Of a stretch of 64,000 nucleotides of DNA, positions 8,035-16,119 are shown piece by piece (position 1 is the stretch's first letter; every line of letters starts with the position of its first letter). The DNA comes from Bacteroidota bacterium. Lineage in GTDB: Bacteria > Bacteroidota > Bacteroidia > 2-12-FULL-35-15. Below the pieces are notes generated by a model. It had not been told where the DNA came from. It worked only from the letters and a program-made list of their open reading frames with translations, and ran no database searches. The DNA lies in assembly GCA_947476185.1 (NCBI GenBank), contig CANJPX010000001.1:171566-235565 (forward strand), read 5' to 3'. The position numbers were made by a program, and so were the translations under genes.

Positions 8035-11000
8035 ATGAAAAAAATGTACAATTTCAGAAAAACTGTGGCGAATGTCTCGAGGCATGCAAGGTCTTTATCC
8101 CTTTTGCTAGTGATGGGTTTATTATTTGTCCCCTCTGCATTCTCTCAAGTAGTTAATAATAGCGAGTCTTTTGATGGAGCAACGTTTGTTCCAACAGGCT
8201 GGACCAATTTTTTAACTTCTGGTACAAATACATGGACAAGAGTTACTACTGGAACTACCCCAACTTGCACCCCGCATTCTGGTGCAGCAATGGCAAAGTT
8301 TAATTCTTATACTACGAATAGTGGAGTACGTTCCATTATTACACCTGTAATTGATTTAAGCGGACGCGGTGCCACTGCAACGAATGTTTCATTTTGGATG
8401 TATCGTGATAATAATGCAACGTATGCATCTACTGCAGATAAAATTGATGTTTTATACAATACAGCAGCTAATGTGACGGGCGCTACCTTATTAGGAAGTG
8501 TTAACCGTTCAACAACCTTGGCTCCAGTCGTAGCTACCGCTGGTTGGTATCAGTATACCTTTGCTGTTCCTGCAGGCTTTACAGGCACCACGAATTACCT
8601 TATAATAAGAGGTACAAGTGCTTGGGGGGACAACATCTTCGTTGATGATGTTGCTTGGCAAAGTTTCCTTCTTGCGTGTACCGGAACTCCAGCTCCTGGT
8701 AATACCCTGTCTTCTTTAAATCCAGTTTGTTCAGGAGCTTCCTTCATGCTTTCATTACAAAATGCTACAACAGGAAGCGGTGTAACTTACCAATGGCAAT
8801 CTTCAGCAGATGGTATTACCTATGCTAATATTGGTGGTGCAACTTTAGCAACATATTCTACTACTCAAACTTCAGCAACCTTTTACCAATGTATTGTAAC
8901 GTGTACAGTAAGTGGGTTAGCATCTACTTCAACGTTCATAAATGTGCCAATGAATCCTTTTTATTTATGTTCTTGCACTGCGATCCCTTCATCAACAGCA
9001 GACGAGGAAATAACAAATGTAACTGTTGGAAGTTTGAATAACTCTTCAACATGTGCAACAGTTGCACCTGGTCCTGGATCAATAGCAACGCGTTATGGAA
9101 ATTATATGTCAGGAGTTGGTGCTCCTGCAGCTCCTGCAATCGTTAGGTCTAGTCCTACCTCTGTTTCTGTGACCGTTGGATCTTGTGGTTCTTTTAATTA
9201 TACTAGCGGACTTGCTATTTTTATGGATCTTAATCACAATGCAAGTTTTGCGGATGCTGGAGAAAAAGTATATTCAAGCGGTGCATCAGCAAGCATAAAT
9301 GATATTCCTGCAACAGTTGTTCCTATTAGTATAACAATTCCGGGAACTGCAACCTTGGGCGTTACTGCTATGCGTGTCATCAGTGATGAATCCACTTCTG
9401 GAGATGCAATTACACCTTGTATCGTTTTTACATATGGCGAAACAGAAGATTACCTCGTTAATATTGTGGATCTTCCACCAACTCCGCCAACTCCAACACA
9501 GAGTGTAGCTGTTCCGTCTTGTTCAAGTGGTACAGATCTTTCTGTTGCAGGTTCACCTGCAGTGGGTGATGCTTGGTATTGGCAAACAACTGCTTTAGGA
9601 ACCAGTTTATCTACTCCTGTTTCTGGGCCCTATACTGTTTTTGTAAATGGTATTTATTATGTGAGAGCTTATAATGCAACGTCTTCCGTTTGGTCTGCGG
9701 CATCCAGCTCCATCACCGTTTCCAACATTCCTGTAGCTCCATTGCCTCCAACACCAACAGCAGTTACACCGGCTTGTTTAAGCACAAGTCTTTCGGTTCC
9801 TGCTGCAAGTGGTAGTGTTACTTACTATTGGCAAGGAACAACTGCAGGAGGAACGAGTGCTTCTCTTGATGCAGCGTCTCCTTATATAGCTACAACATCA
9901 GGCACCTATTATGTTGCTGCTTACGATGCTTCAACATCTTGTTGGTCTAATACAAATGGTCTTGCTGTTGTTATCGACACCTATGTGCCTGCAACACCAA
10001 CAACAACTACAAGCAGTTTAATTATTTGTCAAGGTTCAGCATCTGCAATTATTAATGCAGGCGCCCCTTCAGCAGCATCATTAACTGCAACTTTTGGAAC
10101 AGGCTTAATATCTCCAGGAACTGCAACTAATTTTAATATTACTGTCCCTGCAATACCAGCGGGTGCAACTATAACAAGTACACAATTACAGATCATCGGT
10201 GCAAATGCAATAAATGGATCTTGGAGAAGTGAGATAAGAGTTGCTTTGTCGGGTTCTACAACAATGGCGGCAACTCAAATTTCAACATTAAACTCGGGAG
10301 GAATAATTACACCTGATCCTTCGATTACTGTTCCTAACTTGCCATTGGCTGGTGGTCCGGTAACATTGACCTTATCTGAATCTTGGGATGACGGAGGTGT
10401 AGACGATGCCTCATTTGCTGAGATCAAATTAGTGATTGCGTATACGCTTCCTGCTTCAACAATTACATGGTGGGATGCAGCAACAGTTGGAACTCAGGTA
10501 GGAACGGGAAGTCCGTTTGAAACAGTTGGAACAACTTTGTTACCAACAACTGCAACTCCTGGTACTTATACATTCTATGCACAAGCAGCATCAGGGGCTT
10601 GTTTAAGTTCTCCTCGTTTAGCAATTCCGGTTATAGTAAATCCTGTTTTGATTACATTAAATTCAATCAATGTTCTTTGTAATGGAGGAACTGATGGATC
10701 GTTTAGTTTAGGAACTGTAACTTGTGGTGTAGGTCCATTTACCTATTCTGTAAATGGCGGTGCTTTTGGAGTTATACCAACAAACTTAACTGCAGGTACA
10801 TATACGATCATTGCAAAAGATTCTAATGGAGATAATTCTTCCTCTATTTCTCTTACAGTAACTGAACCAAGCTGGACAGTTCCAACTGCTGTAGCAGGTG
10901 GACCATTCAGTATTTGTCAAAATGCAGCAAGTGAAATTATTAGTGTTACCCCTGGTACCGTGGCAATTCCACAAACAGTTACTGTTCAGTTTGCATTAGC

Positions 11001-13605
11001 AGCGCAACCTGCTGATGGAGCTTATCCGGGTGCATTAATTGCAAGTGCAACAATGCCTGCGTTACCTGCAGGTGCAGTTGTTACATCTGCCACTTTATAT
11101 GCTCCAGGAATTTCTACTAATTCTGGTTCTTTTGAAACAGAATTTCAATTAGGTTTAACAGGCTCAGTAAACTCTGCAGCTGCTTCTGGTATCGGTGCAA
11201 TATCTGGTGGAGGTATTTTTAATTATACACGACCAGTTTTACCTTCAGAAGTGAACATTTCAGGAGGGGCTCTGGATTTATTATATTATGAATCATATGA
11301 TGATTACGCTGGCGCGGCTGATGCAAATTTTACGTTAGGTGCATCTTCTGTAACGTTAACGATTACCTATACTCCTGGCACATCCATCACTTGGTTTGAT
11401 GCAAGTACAGGAGGAACTTCCTTAGGAACAGGAAGTACATTAGAAACCGTTGGTACAAGTGTGTTACCAACAACTGCAACACCAGGAACATATAATTTTT
11501 ATGCCGAAGGCGGATACAGTGGATGTACAAGTCCTGCAAGAACATTGGTAACAGTGACTGTAAATGCTTTACCGGTTGTAACGGCATCATCATCAGCTGC
11601 TGCAGTTTGTTCGGGAACAGCTGTTACATTAAATGGTGGAGGAGCATTAACATATGTTTGGGATAATAGTATTACTGATGCAATAGCATTTACTCCTTCC
11701 GCTACAGCAACATATAATGTAATTGGGACAGATGGAAACGGATGTACAAATACTGCTTCAGCAATTGTCACAGTAAATGATTTACCTATTGTAGCAGCTA
11801 CATCTACACCAGTATTGTGTAATGGAGGATCCTCTACAATAACAGTAACTGCAACTAGCGGATCTCCTGCATATGTGGGTGAAGGTTCATTTACTCAACT
11901 TGCAGGAACTGTTGTATACACAGTAACTGATGCTAACTCTTGTGTTGGAACAACTTCCGTATCAGTAACAGAACCGACAGCTATTGTGACTAGTTCTTCT
12001 TCAACAGCTATATTATGTAATGCAGAAACATCAACTGTTACAATTTCTGCAACAGGTGGTACTGGTTCTTTCACAGGAACAGGAACATTTACTCAAGCTG
12101 TAGGAACAATAGTTTATACTGTAACGGATGCAAATTCATGTCCTTCAACAATTAGTGTGGCGGTTACAGAACCAACTGCAATAGTATTGAGTTCAATTGA
12201 AACAGGTGTATTGTGTTTTGGTGGATCTTCTGCTGTTACCATTTCTGCTACTGGAGGAACGGGTGCATATACCGGAACAGGAACATTCCCTCAATCGGCA
12301 GGAACAATTACTTATAATGTAACGGATGCGAATGCTTGTCCTGCATCACTTGCTGTGGTTGTTGTTGAACCAACACTTTTAAGTGCTAGTTCTACTTCAA
12401 CAGGTATACTTTGTTTTGGTGGATCGGCAACAGTTACCGTTTCTGCGTCAGGTGGAACTGCTCCTTATACAGGTGAGGGCTCATTTGTTCAGGCACCTGG
12501 AACTGTTGTTTATAATATTTCTGATGCGAATGGTTGTACAACATCTGTTAGTGCATCTGAAACAGAACCATCTGAAATGTTCTTAGGAAGTGGTGCAACA
12601 TCTATTCTTTGTAATGGAGGAGCATCAACAATAACCATTTCAGCCATTGGTGGAACAGGTTTATACACAGGAACAGGAACATTTTCACAATTGGCGGGGA
12701 CTACAAATTATATCGTAACGGATGCGAATGGTTGTTCTGCTAATACAGATGTAACAGTTACTGAACCTTCTGCAATTATTCCTTCATCTTCATTTACTGC
12801 AATTTTATGTAACGGAGGAACTTCAACCGTTACAGTAACTGCAACAGGAGGAACAGGTACACTAACAGGAACCGGAATATTTACTCAACCTGCAGGTACT
12901 GTTGTTTATTCTGTAACAGATGCGAATAGTTGTACGGCAACTACAAGTCCTGTAATTACTGAACCAGCAGCCATTGCAACCACACAAAGTGTGAATTTAT
13001 GTTCAGGTCAAACAGTAACAATTGGTACTAATACATACTCAACACCGGGAACGTATACAGACATTATGCCTGCATTTAATACTTGTGATAGTACGGTTAC
13101 TACTACAGTAACAACAACTACAATTGATGTTTCAACTGTTTCTGCTGGATTGTTGATTACAGCGAATAGTCTTACTGGAACATTCCAATGGTTAGATTGT
13201 AATTTAGGAAGTGCTCCGATAGCTACTGAAACAAATCAAAGTTACACGGCTGCCGGAAGTGGTGATTTTGCTGTACAAATAACAGATAATGGATGTGTTG
13301 ATACATCTGCTTGCGTAAATATTAATGCAACAGGAATCAACAACATTTCATCTCAGAATAATTTGTCGGTAAGCCCAAATCCTACAAATGGAGTATTTAA
13401 CATCACAATCAACAATGCAAATTATAGTGAATTGTTAATTAGCATCTTTGATCTTCAAGGAAAAGAAGTTTTCTCTTCCATAGATCTTAATGTGACTGGT
13501 AATTATATCAAGCAAATTAATTTGGAACAGCTATCAAAAGGCGTGTACTACATTAAATTTAGTTCAGCTGCTGAGTTAAAAGTTCAAAAATTGATTATTC
13601 AATAA
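8035..13605 (+). CDS. Giant secreted multidomain protein with SprB-type repeats and T9SS sorting domain, 1856 aa
   Basis: A signal peptide (residues 1-38, ending PSAFSQ) leads into a beta-sandwich region resembling MAM/choice-of-anchor domains (about 40-215), then an Ig-like stretch and a GEVED-type domain (about 375-480, FMDLNHNASFADAGEKVY ... GETEDY). Ig-like segments follow, including two near-duplicates with ETVGT..LPTTATPGTY (about 825 and 1140). Next come a lone SprB-like unit (about 880-945) and six tandem 66-residue SprB-type repeats. The last 80 residues (SVSPNPTNGVFNI ... LSKGVYYIKF) are a type A T9SS sorting domain, so the protein should be exported through the outer membrane and attached or released at the surface. 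SprB-type proteins act in gliding and adhesion; adhesion is the likely role here but is inferred. A strong terminator follows. Confidence 0.92.
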   Translation: MKKMYNFRKTVANVSRHARSLSLLLVMGLLFVPSAFSQVVNNSESFDGATFVPTGWTNFLTSGTNTWTRVTTGTTPTCTPHSGAAMAKFNSYTTNSGVRSIITPVIDLSGRGATATNVSFWMYRDNNATYASTADKIDVLYNTAANVTGATLLGSVNRSTTLAPVVATAGWYQYTFAVPAGFTGTTNYLIIRGTSAWGDNIFVDDVAWQSFLLACTGTPAPGNTLSSLNPVCSGASFMLSLQNATTGSGVTYQWQSSADGITYANIGGATLATYSTTQTSATFYQCIVTCTVSGLASTSTFINVPMNPFYLCSCTAIPSSTADEEITNVTVGSLNNSSTCATVAPGPGSIATRYGNYMSGVGAPAAPAIVRSSPTSVSVTVGSCGSFNYTSGLAIFMDLNHNASFADAGEKVYSSGASASINDIPATVVPISITIPGTATLGVTAMRVISDESTSGDAITPCIVFTYGETEDYLVNIVDLPPTPPTPTQSVAVPSCSSGTDLSVAGSPAVGDAWYWQTTALGTSLSTPVSGPYTVFVNGIYYVRAYNATSSVWSAASSSITVSNIPVAPLPPTPTAVTPACLSTSLSVPAASGSVTYYWQGTTAGGTSASLDAASPYIATTSGTYYVAAYDASTSCWSNTNGLAVVIDTYVPATPTTTTSSLIICQGSASAIINAGAPSAASLTATFGTGLISPGTATNFNITVPAIPAGATITSTQLQIIGANAINGSWRSEIRVALSGSTTMAATQISTLNSGGIITPDPSITVPNLPLAGGPVTLTLSESWDDGGVDDASFAEIKLVIAYTLPASTITWWDAATVGTQVGTGSPFETVGTTLLPTTATPGTYTFYAQAASGACLSSPRLAIPVIVNPVLITLNSINVLCNGGTDGSFSLGTVTCGVGPFTYSVNGGAFGVIPTNLTAGTYTIIAKDSNGDNSSSISLTVTEPSWTVPTAVAGGPFSICQNAASEIISVTPGTVAIPQTVTVQFALAAQPADGAYPGALIASATMPALPAGAVVTSATLYAPGISTNSGSFETEFQLGLTGSVNSAAASGIGAISGGGIFNYTRPVLPSEVNISGGALDLLYYESYDDYAGAADANFTLGASSVTLTITYTPGTSITWFDASTGGTSLGTGSTLETVGTSVLPTTATPGTYNFYAEGGYSGCTSPARTLVTVTVNALPVVTASSSAAAVCSGTAVTLNGGGALTYVWDNSITDAIAFTPSATATYNVIGTDGNGCTNTASAIVTVNDLPIVAATSTPVLCNGGSSTITVTATSGSPAYVGEGSFTQLAGTVVYTVTDANSCVGTTSVSVTEPTAIVTSSSSTAILCNAETSTVTISATGGTGSFTGTGTFTQAVGTIVYTVTDANSCPSTISVAVTEPTAIVLSSIETGVLCFGGSSAVTISATGGTGAYTGTGTFPQSAGTITYNVTDANACPASLAVVVVEPTLLSASSTSTGILCFGGSATVTVSASGGTAPYTGEGSFVQAPGTVVYNISDANGCTTSVSASETEPSEMFLGSGATSILCNGGASTITISAIGGTGLYTGTGTFSQLAGTTNYIVTDANGCSANTDVTVTEPSAIIPSSSFTAILCNGGTSTVTVTATGGTGTLTGTGIFTQPAGTVVYSVTDANSCTATTSPVITEPAAIATTQSVNLCSGQTVTIGTNTYSTPGTYTDIMPAFNTCDSTVTTTVTTTTIDVSTVSAGLLITANSLTGTFQWLDCNLGSAPIATETNQSYTAAGSGDFAVQITDNGCVDTSACVNINATGINNISSQNNLSVSPNPTNGVFNITINNANYSELLISIFDLQGKEVFSSIDLNVTGNYIKQINLEQLSKGVYYIKFSSAAELKVQKLIIQ
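11782..12969 (+). repeat. Six in-frame 198-bp tandem repeats (66-residue SprB-type units)
   Basis: Exactly six units of 198 bp lie end to end without any length variation. Each unit has Cys-Asn/Phe-Gly-Gly near its position 13, ATGGTG-type turns near 24-29, and DAN-x-Cys near 51-54, and closes with TEPT or a close variant. The two conserved Cys per unit suggest one disulfide each. Confidence 0.95.
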
Positions 13606-13621
13606 TTTAAATTGAAATAAT

Positions 13622-13658
13622 AAAAAAACCCTCATGCAAATAGCATGAGGGTTTTTTT
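13622..13658 (+). terminator. Terminator after the T9SS protein gene
   Basis: A 16-bp stem formed by an A-run plus CCCTCATGC and its complement closes a five-base loop (AAATA) and ends in seven T residues. It begins 17 bases after the stop codon. Confidence 0.92.
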
Positions 13659-13682
13659 ATTGTCTAGCTTTACAAAAGATAT

Positions 13683-14174
13683 ATGAAAATAAATAAAAAT
13701 AAATATTCCAATTCTGTCAGTTATAAAATTGATGCTAAAGAAAGGGAATATTTATATATTAAGAATTCACAAATTTCGAATTCAGGCAAAGGGTTATTTA
13801 CTGCCATTTACATATATAAGGATGAGGTGATTAGTTTGTTTAAAGGTGAAATAATAAATAGATTAGAAGCAAAAACCCGTTCCAAAAAAGGGAAAGATGC
13901 TTATTTTATTAATTTGTTAGATGGGTCAATATTGGATTCTATGGAAGTGAATTGTTTTGCTAAATATGCGAATGATGCCTTAGGTATTGCAAAATCAAAG
14001 TTTAAGATTAATTCAAAAATTTCATTGGATGAAAACGACAATGTCTGTATTGTTGCTTTGCGCGATGTAAAAAGGGGAGAAGAAATATTCTGTAACTATG
14101 GCAAACAGTACTGGGAAAATTACAAGACAAGATTGATCTCAAAAAGGAAAATTACTGAAACACATCCACGGTAG
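13683..14174 (+). CDS. SET-domain protein-lysine methyltransferase, 163 aa
   Basis: A compact SET domain fills the protein. Seen: SNSGKGLFTA at about residues 32-41 (the GxG SAM-binding start), GEI at about 55-57, CFAKYANDALG at about 97-107 (the position of the usual RFxNHS, here with Asn-Asp), and VALRDVKRGEEIFCNYG at about 124-140 followed by KQYWENY (the ELxxDYG-type end with the catalytic Tyr). Known SET enzymes methylate lysine side chains; the substrate here is unknown. The gene starts 25 bases after the terminator of the T9SS gene and overlaps the convergent isoaspartyl peptidase gene by 23 bases. SET genes are patchy in bacteria, so acquisition by transfer is possible. Confidence 0.85.
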   Translation: MKINKNKYSNSVSYKIDAKEREYLYIKNSQISNSGKGLFTAIYIYKDEVISLFKGEIINRLEAKTRSKKGKDAYFINLLDGSILDSMEVNCFAKYANDALGIAKSKFKINSKISLDENDNVCIVALRDVKRGEEIFCNYGKQYWENYKTRLISKRKITETHPR

Positions 14175-14994
14175 TTCCATCAAAACTGGCATATACCATG
14201 CTTGGATGAGAATCTAAATGAAAAATAGTTCCCTTGTTGTCAATTGCAATAGCTCCAGCAAAACCATCGATTGCCTTCAATTCTGCAAAAGTTTTTTCAA
14301 AGGACTTTTCGATTGAAAAGCCATCCGTTACTCTGGTAACAATTTTTGTTGCAACAGCGGCACTTACGATATCTTCTCCAATTCCCGTGCAACTTACTCC
14401 GCAAAATTGATTAGCATAGTTACCGGCAGCAGTTGCCGAATCAGAAATTCTTCCGGGAACTTCAAATCCTTTTCCGCCTGTTGAGGTAGCAGCCGCGATA
14501 TTCCCATTTGAATCTAAAGCAACACAACCAACGGTTCCCAATGATCTGCTTCCTAATTTGGCTTCGTATTCTTTTCTGCGTTGCGGAATTTCAGGATTGA
14601 AAAAATCGAAATTGTTGGCGTAAGCAAATTTTGTTGCTCCTTCACCACCAAGCACCCGGTCTTCGGTATTGAATAATTTTTCAGCAACGCGAATCGGATT
14701 TTTTACATTTTCAATATTTATTACGCCGCTGAATTTTATGCTCACGCCATCCATAATAGAAGCACTCATTCTTATTTTACCATCGCTTTGTATCTGTGAT
14801 CCGATACCTGCATTGAACAATATATCGTTCTCAAGTTGTTCCACTGCAAAGGCTACTGTTTCCAGTGCAGAGTGAGTCATTAAATAATCATAAGACAAAG
14901 AGATAATATGCCTCAATGCATTTTGCTTGGCAATTTTTGTTTCCATGCTTTGCGATGATTCACTGAAAAAACCTCCGTGTATAATTATTTTCAT
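14152..14994 (-). CDS. Isoaspartyl peptidase / plant-type L-asparaginase (Ntn hydrolase)
   Basis: This 280-residue Thr-dependent amidohydrolase belongs to the IaaA/isoaspartyl aminopeptidase family. The self-cleaving site LGTVGCVALD puts the nucleophile at Thr154; downstream are GKGFEVPGRISDSATAAG (substrate-binding Arg-x-x-Asp) and CTGIGEDI. After autocleavage the enzyme splits beta-Asp dipeptides. It sits 54 bases downstream of cyanophycinase on the same strand, so its likely job is to split the beta-Asp-Arg dipeptides released from cyanophycin into Asp and Arg. General recycling of isoaspartyl peptides is also possible. Length is slightly shorter than the roughly 320-residue E. coli enzyme, mostly in the N-terminal part. 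Confidence 0.92.
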   Translation of the reverse strand: MKIIIHGGFFSESSQSMETKIAKQNALRHIISLSYDYLMTHSALETVAFAVEQLENDILFNAGIGSQIQSDGKIRMSASIMDGVSIKFSGVINIENVKNPIRVAEKLFNTEDRVLGGEGATKFAYANNFDFFNPEIPQRRKEYEAKLGSRSLGTVGCVALDSNGNIAAATSTGGKGFEVPGRISDSATAAGNYANQFCGVSCTGIGEDIVSAAVATKIVTRVTDGFSIEKSFEKTFAELKAIDGFAGAIAIDNKGTIFHLDSHPSMVYASFDGTTVDVFQ

Positions 14995-15048
14995 TTTATT
15001 ATTTTCTTTTTTATTGCCGATTATCTAATAAAGAAATTATCCGCTGGA

Positions 15049-15921
15049 TTAAGCGTGTTGTCCGATATTTATTGTCATTTCATTTTTTTCCAGATCGTAT
15101 TGATCATAATGACTCATTACATGTACCACTAAATTTTTGATTGAAATAGGAGTTCCCATTTCTACTTGTGTAAGATTCGTGTCTTTTATTTGTCGGCCAT
15201 CAACTAAAATAACAAGTCCTGAACCTATTGCTTCCATTAAGTTCCCGTTGGTAATTAATAATCCGGTGTCTTCTCCTAAACCAATTCCGAGTGTGCGGGG
15301 ATTACTCACAACAGCTTGAAATAATCTTCCTATTCTTCCTCTGTGAACAAAATGTGTATCTATGATCACGTGATCAATCAATCCCAAGCCACTGGTAATT
15401 TTTATCTCTCCTTTTAATAGCGCTTCACTACTTGATCCCTGGTAGATCATGCTGTTGGATGCTGCAGCAGCACCTGCTGAAGTTCCGGCAAAGATAAAAT
15501 CTTCGTCCATGTATTTTTGTAAGAGCAAATCATGGATTGGTGTTCCACCCAAAATGGATGTTAACCGCAATTGATCTCCACCAGTAAACATAACAACATC
15601 TGCCTTTCGGATTCGTTCAATATTATCTTCTGACATCGCCTCATCGCGTGTTTCAATATGCAACACATGTACATTTGTAGCACCTAGATATTCCATTGCC
15701 TTAGCATATTCAGGGCCAACATCTTTAGGTATTTTAGAAGCCGTTGTGATGATCTCGATATGAGAATTTTCTTTTTGTTTTGATTCAACGATCAACCGTT
15801 TTAAAATACCCGTCTCAAAAAAGTTTAGATTTTTCTCAACTTGCTTGTCGAAATTCTTTTCTGTAAAACTGCCTTTATCGACAGCACCGCCAATTACTAT
15901 TAGTTTTCCTTTTGGATTCAT
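15049..15921 (-). CDS. cphB: Cyanophycinase
   Basis: The 290-residue protein is a serine hydrolase of peptidase family S51 that cuts cyanophycin (poly-Asp with Arg side chains) into beta-Asp-Arg dipeptides. The nucleophile elbow is FAGTSAGAAAAS with Ser148; other family marks are the N-terminal LIVIGGAVDKG, FTGGDQLRL at about 112-120 and DTHFVHRGRIGRL. Length matches intracellular cyanophycinases, and no signal peptide is seen, so it acts in the cytoplasm. It is divergent from cyanophycin synthetase (198-bp spacer) and upstream of the isoaspartyl peptidase, giving synthesis and both steps of breakdown side by side. Confidence 0.96.
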   Translation of the reverse strand: MNPKGKLIVIGGAVDKGSFTEKNFDKQVEKNLNFFETGILKRLIVESKQKENSHIEIITTASKIPKDVGPEYAKAMEYLGATNVHVLHIETRDEAMSEDNIERIRKADVVMFTGGDQLRLTSILGGTPIHDLLLQKYMDEDFIFAGTSAGAAAASNSMIYQGSSSEALLKGEIKITSGLGLIDHVIIDTHFVHRGRIGRLFQAVVSNPRTLGIGLGEDTGLLITNGNLMEAIGSGLVILVDGRQIKDTNLTQVEMGTPISIKNLVVHVMSHYDQYDLEKNEMTINIGQHA

Positions 15922-16119
15922 TCTATAAAAATAACTTTTAAATCAATACCCGATTATTGAATTATTTCATAGTTATTAAAAGACAATTGTGCATTATTCT
16001 TTACCAAGTGAATTTTTTCTTTGATTTGAAAAAAAATAAGTTTACCTTACATCCTATTGTGAGCCATTTTTGGATCCATAACAACCTACTCAAATTACAT
16101 ATTTAATTTTGTTTTTTTT
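15922..16119. promoter_or_regulatory. Divergent control region between cphB and cphA
   Basis: These 198 bases separate the breakdown and synthesis genes of cyanophycin and must hold both promoters. On the plus strand TAATTTTG (16104-16111) is an exact TAnnTTTG match only eight bases before the cphA ATG, which would give an almost leaderless mRNA. No matched -33 element or convincing operator was found. Confidence 0.4.

Noticed and set aside
11782..12969. CRISPR-like array
   Set aside because: The repeats are 198 bp, contiguous and in frame with a protein; there are no spacers.
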